From: CAVZTX01 sp963778375
GTDB lineage: Bacteria > Chloroflexota > Ktedonobacteria > Ktedonobacterales > Ktedonobacteraceae
Assembly (NCBI GenBank): GCA_963778375.1
Contig: CAVZTX010000014.1
Span: 9,954 to 73,953 of the forward strand
Direction of reading: 5' to 3'
Length of the DNA: 64,000 nt
Under the pieces are notes generated by a model. It had not been told where the DNA came from. It saw only the letters and a list, made by a program, of their open reading frames with translations, and did no database searches. This document shows positions 61,805-64,000 of this stretch, piece after piece. The first letter of the stretch is position 1; every line of letters starts with the position of its first letter. The translations under genes were made by a program, and so were the position numbers.

Positions 61805-62995
61805 ATGGCAACGTCCATTCCAACATCAGATCTCGATTTGTACAGTGACGAAGTGCTGGTCGAACCCTACGAGCATTATCGACGCCTTCGTGAAGCTGGG
61901 CCAGCGGTATGGCTTGAGCGACACAACGCGTGGGTCGTTACCAACTACAATTCTGTCTATGCCGTGCTCAGAGACTGGAGGACGTTCTCGTCAGCCTCTG
62001 GTGTAGCGCTCAACGATGTCCTCAATACAGCGATGCGGGGAAATACACTGGCTTCTGATCCGCCTCTTCACGATCTCCTGCGCAACGTGGTTGGCTCCCG
62101 CATGACTTTACGAGCCCTGCGTCCCACCAAGGAGATGATTGATTCGCGAGCCGAAGCGCTTGTCGATCAGTTGGTGACGCAGCAATCGTTCGATGCTGTC
62201 AAAGACCTGGCGCAAGCGCTTCCTCTGTCCATTGTCCCCGACTTCATCGGTTTGCCACAGGAGGGGCGTGAGCACCTGCTGGAGTGGGCAGAGGCGACGT
62301 TCAACGCGATGGGTCCCATGAATGAGCGATGCACAGACGCGGTAAAGAAACTGCCGGAACTTTTCGGCTACGCGAGGCAAATAGCGGAAACAGGCAACCT
62401 TCAACCAGGAAGCTTTGGAGCAGGGGTCATTGAGGCCCAAAGAGAGGGTCGGATCACGGAGGCACAGTGTCCTCAACTCTTTACAGCCTACCTGGTACCG
62501 TCATTGGATACCACGATTAGTGCAGTTGGCAGTGCCATCTGGTTGTTTGGCTGCTACCCAGAGCAGTGGGATCAAGTGCGCGAGAACCCCTCACTCATCC
62601 CTAATGCCTTCGAGGAGGTCGTGCGCCTGGAGTCCCCGATCCAGAGCTTCAGTCGTGAGGCAACGAGCGACTACGACATGGAGGGTATCTCAATTCCAGC
62701 GGGATCGCGCGTCGTCGTGCTTTTCGCTTCTGCCAATCGTGATGAGCGCAAATGGGAGCATGCAGACACCTTCGATGTGACTCGCAACACGGCAGGTCAT
62801 CTTGGCTTTGGCTTCGGTGTCCATACATGTGCGGGTGCAAGCCTGGCACGGTTAGAGGGTCAGGCGATCCTGGGTGCACTGGCACGACGCGTGGAGCGGT
62901 TTGAACTCGGCACAAGCACCCGGAAGTTGAACAACGTCATCAGGAGTCTGAGGACGCTGGCCGTTACGGTGCATGCGACGACGAAGCCCGCGTGA
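61805..62995 (+). CDS. Cytochrome P450
   Basis: 396 residues, soluble bacterial P450. Heme Cys is C342 in FGFGVHTCAGASLAR, ExxR is E271-R274 (EEVVRLESP), and helix I has PSLDTTISAVG with the acid-alcohol pair D235/T236. It needs ferredoxin and reductase partners, neither present here. Catabolic oxidation of an aromatic or alicyclic compound is inferred from the cluster. GAGAGGTGACA precedes the ATG; the GTG at 61799 is a less likely start. The unrelated second half of the chimera P450 shows this family was duplicated or imported as a set. Confidence 0.9.
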   Translation: MATSIPTSDLDLYSDEVLVEPYEHYRRLREAGPAVWLERHNAWVVTNYNSVYAVLRDWRTFSSASGVALNDVLNTAMRGNTLASDPPLHDLLRNVVGSRMTLRALRPTKEMIDSRAEALVDQLVTQQSFDAVKDLAQALPLSIVPDFIGLPQEGREHLLEWAEATFNAMGPMNERCTDAVKKLPELFGYARQIAETGNLQPGSFGAGVIEAQREGRITEAQCPQLFTAYLVPSLDTTISAVGSAIWLFGCYPEQWDQVRENPSLIPNAFEEVVRLESPIQSFSREATSDYDMEGISIPAGSRVVVLFASANRDERKWEHADTFDVTRNTAGHLGFGFGVHTCAGASLARLEGQAILGALARRVERFELGTSTRKLNNVIRSLRTLAVTVHATTKPA

Positions 62996-63120
62996 CCGTC
63001 TCCATGCCGATGTGGAGCGAGAGAGGGGCCGCCTGTGACTGTGCGAAGAGAAGGGGGTACGCTGGCCTTCCTGAAATCACCATATGTTCCGGTTAAGGGA
63101 AGAAAGAGGAAATTGTACGT

Positions 63121-64000
63121 ATGTCTGAAGCAATCGCAATCACGAATGTCAAGGTGTTTGATGGCAACACATTGAGCGAGGAACGCACGGTGGTCATTGA
63201 AAACGGGATCATCTCTACTGCCACGACTGCTGATACAACGATTGATGGTCAGCATGGGACACTGCTCCCTGGCTTCATTGACTCCCATGTTCACTTGAGC
63301 AACCTGGCTGACCTAGAACAAGGAACGCAGTGGGGCTGCACAACCATGCTGGATATGGGGGCGCAATCAATCGTAGTAACCGACTCACTGCGTCATCGAT
63401 CAGGGCTCGCCGATATCCGTGGTGCCGGAAACGTCGCCAGTGCCTTAGGAGGCACACAGATCACCAGAATGGGGTATCCTGCTTCGAGTGCGGTGACCGG
63501 CCCTGCGGACGCGAGTCGCTTTGTCTCCGAGCGCGTTGCAGAAGGGGTTGATTACATCAAAGTGATCGTGGAGGACCCTCAGCGCATGGGTTCCGCTGCG
63601 TTGGATAGCACAACGATCGCCGCGCTGGTCGAGGTGTCGCATTCGGCAGGGCTTAAAGCGATTGCGCATGTCACCACCATTACTGCACTCAAGATGGCTG
63701 CCGAAGCAGGAGTAGACATCCTCACGCATGCTCCCTTCGATGCAGACATTGATGACAGCCTGGCGGTATCAATTGCGACACGAGCCATTGTGTCGGTGCC
63801 AACGTTAATCGCGATGCGTACATTGGCAAGCATCGCAGCACGTCTGCCGACGCATGGGGCCGGTACCGATTATGCTCATGCTCAAGCGACCGTCACAGCG
63901 TTCCATCGAGCAGGCGTCACCATCCTGGCCGGGACCGACTCGTATCGAGGGTCGGCTGCGCCTGTATCAATTCAACACGGGGAAGCCTTGCATGAGGAAT
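63121..64000 (+). CDS. Amidohydrolase-family protein (5' part, runs off window)
   Basis: The frame is open to the last base, giving the first 293 residues. AITNVKVFDGNTLSEERTVVIENGIIS is the beta-sandwich start of amidohydrolases, LLPGFIDSHVHLSNL provides the HxH metal pair, VDYIKVIVED the candidate bridging Lys, IAHVTTITALKMAAEAGVDILTHAPF a His with the HxxxT-type helix, and VTILAGTDSY the conserved Asp. It resembles prolidase/imidazolonepropionase-type amidohydrolases. The cluster suggests hydrolysis of an amide or lactone in the same pathway. GGAAGAAAGAGG precedes the ATG. Confidence 0.85.
   Translation, partial: MSEAIAITNVKVFDGNTLSEERTVVIENGIISTATTADTTIDGQHGTLLPGFIDSHVHLSNLADLEQGTQWGCTTMLDMGAQSIVVTDSLRHRSGLADIRGAGNVASALGGTQITRMGYPASSAVTGPADASRFVSERVAEGVDYIKVIVEDPQRMGSAALDSTTIAALVEVSHSAGLKAIAHVTTITALKMAAEAGVDILTHAPFDADIDDSLAVSIATRAIVSVPTLIAMRTLASIAARLPTHGAGTDYAHAQATVTAFHRAGVTILAGTDSYRGSAAPVSIQHGEALHEE

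Noticed and set aside
1..64000. tRNA, rRNA, replication origin or phage genes
   Set aside because: I looked for tRNA-like cloverleafs, DnaA-box clusters and structural phage genes and saw none I could support by eye.

Overview
The window looks like chromosomal DNA of a soil-type Chloroflexota, most plausibly a member of the Ktedonobacteria. I infer this from the mix, not from one marker: an intermediate base composition, HTH/NB-ARC/TPR and MmyB-like regulators, large NarL two-component proteins, BNR/WD40 repeat proteins, many catabolic genes, short GGGC...GCCCCTAC repeats and transposase debris. No rRNA, tRNA, CRISPR array, phage module or plasmid replication gene was seen.

Layout. 0-1.7 kb: end of one transposase and a complete IS982-like insertion sequence. 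1.7-9.8 kb: two paralogous zinc-finger/pRiA4b ORF-3-like proteins around a tandem pair of SWIM-associated helical proteins, a Uma2-type protein, and a polyphosphate/pyrophosphate operon (two PPK2 kinases, a CBS/DHH pyrophosphatase). 9.9-15 kb: isochorismatase-like hydrolase, NCS1 permease, MetE-like methyltransferase and a frameshifted D-aminoacylase. 15.7-20 kb: large BNR/sortilin-like protein and a methyltransferase. 20.2-28.5 kb: a fatty-acid beta-oxidation operon in the order fadD, fadE, MaoC-like, SRPBCC, fadA, fadN, divergent from an XRE/MmyB regulator. 29.5-37 kb: a large type IIG-like restriction-methylase, a zinc-ribbon/FHA protein, peroxiredoxin, a decayed SnoaL-like gene and a LuxR remnant. 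37.5-46 kb: an XRE/NB-ARC/TPR protein, a two-component system, an M48 protease and a WD40 lipoprotein. 46-52.5 kb: a luciferase-like oxidoreductase, a Na+/H+ antiporter, and a kinase plus dimethylglycine-dehydrogenase-like pair.

52.7-64 kb is an aromatic-catabolism island. A leftward phenylacetyl-CoA epoxidase operon (paaA, paaD, paaB, paaC, a separate zinc ribbon, two crotonases) has a clear promoter with a palindromic operator. Next to it a leftward P450/fumarylacetoacetate-hydrolase chimera and a rightward FAH, GntR, VOC dioxygenase-like, P450 and amidohydrolase run share a control region with two CTGTATACA boxes.

The most unusual points are the P450-FAH chimera, the PaaD zinc ribbon encoded as its own gene with a repeat-derived N-terminus, repeats inserted inside several reading frames, and six genes broken by single-base indels or an in-frame stop. 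The breaks may be true decay or sequencing error; the reads would decide.
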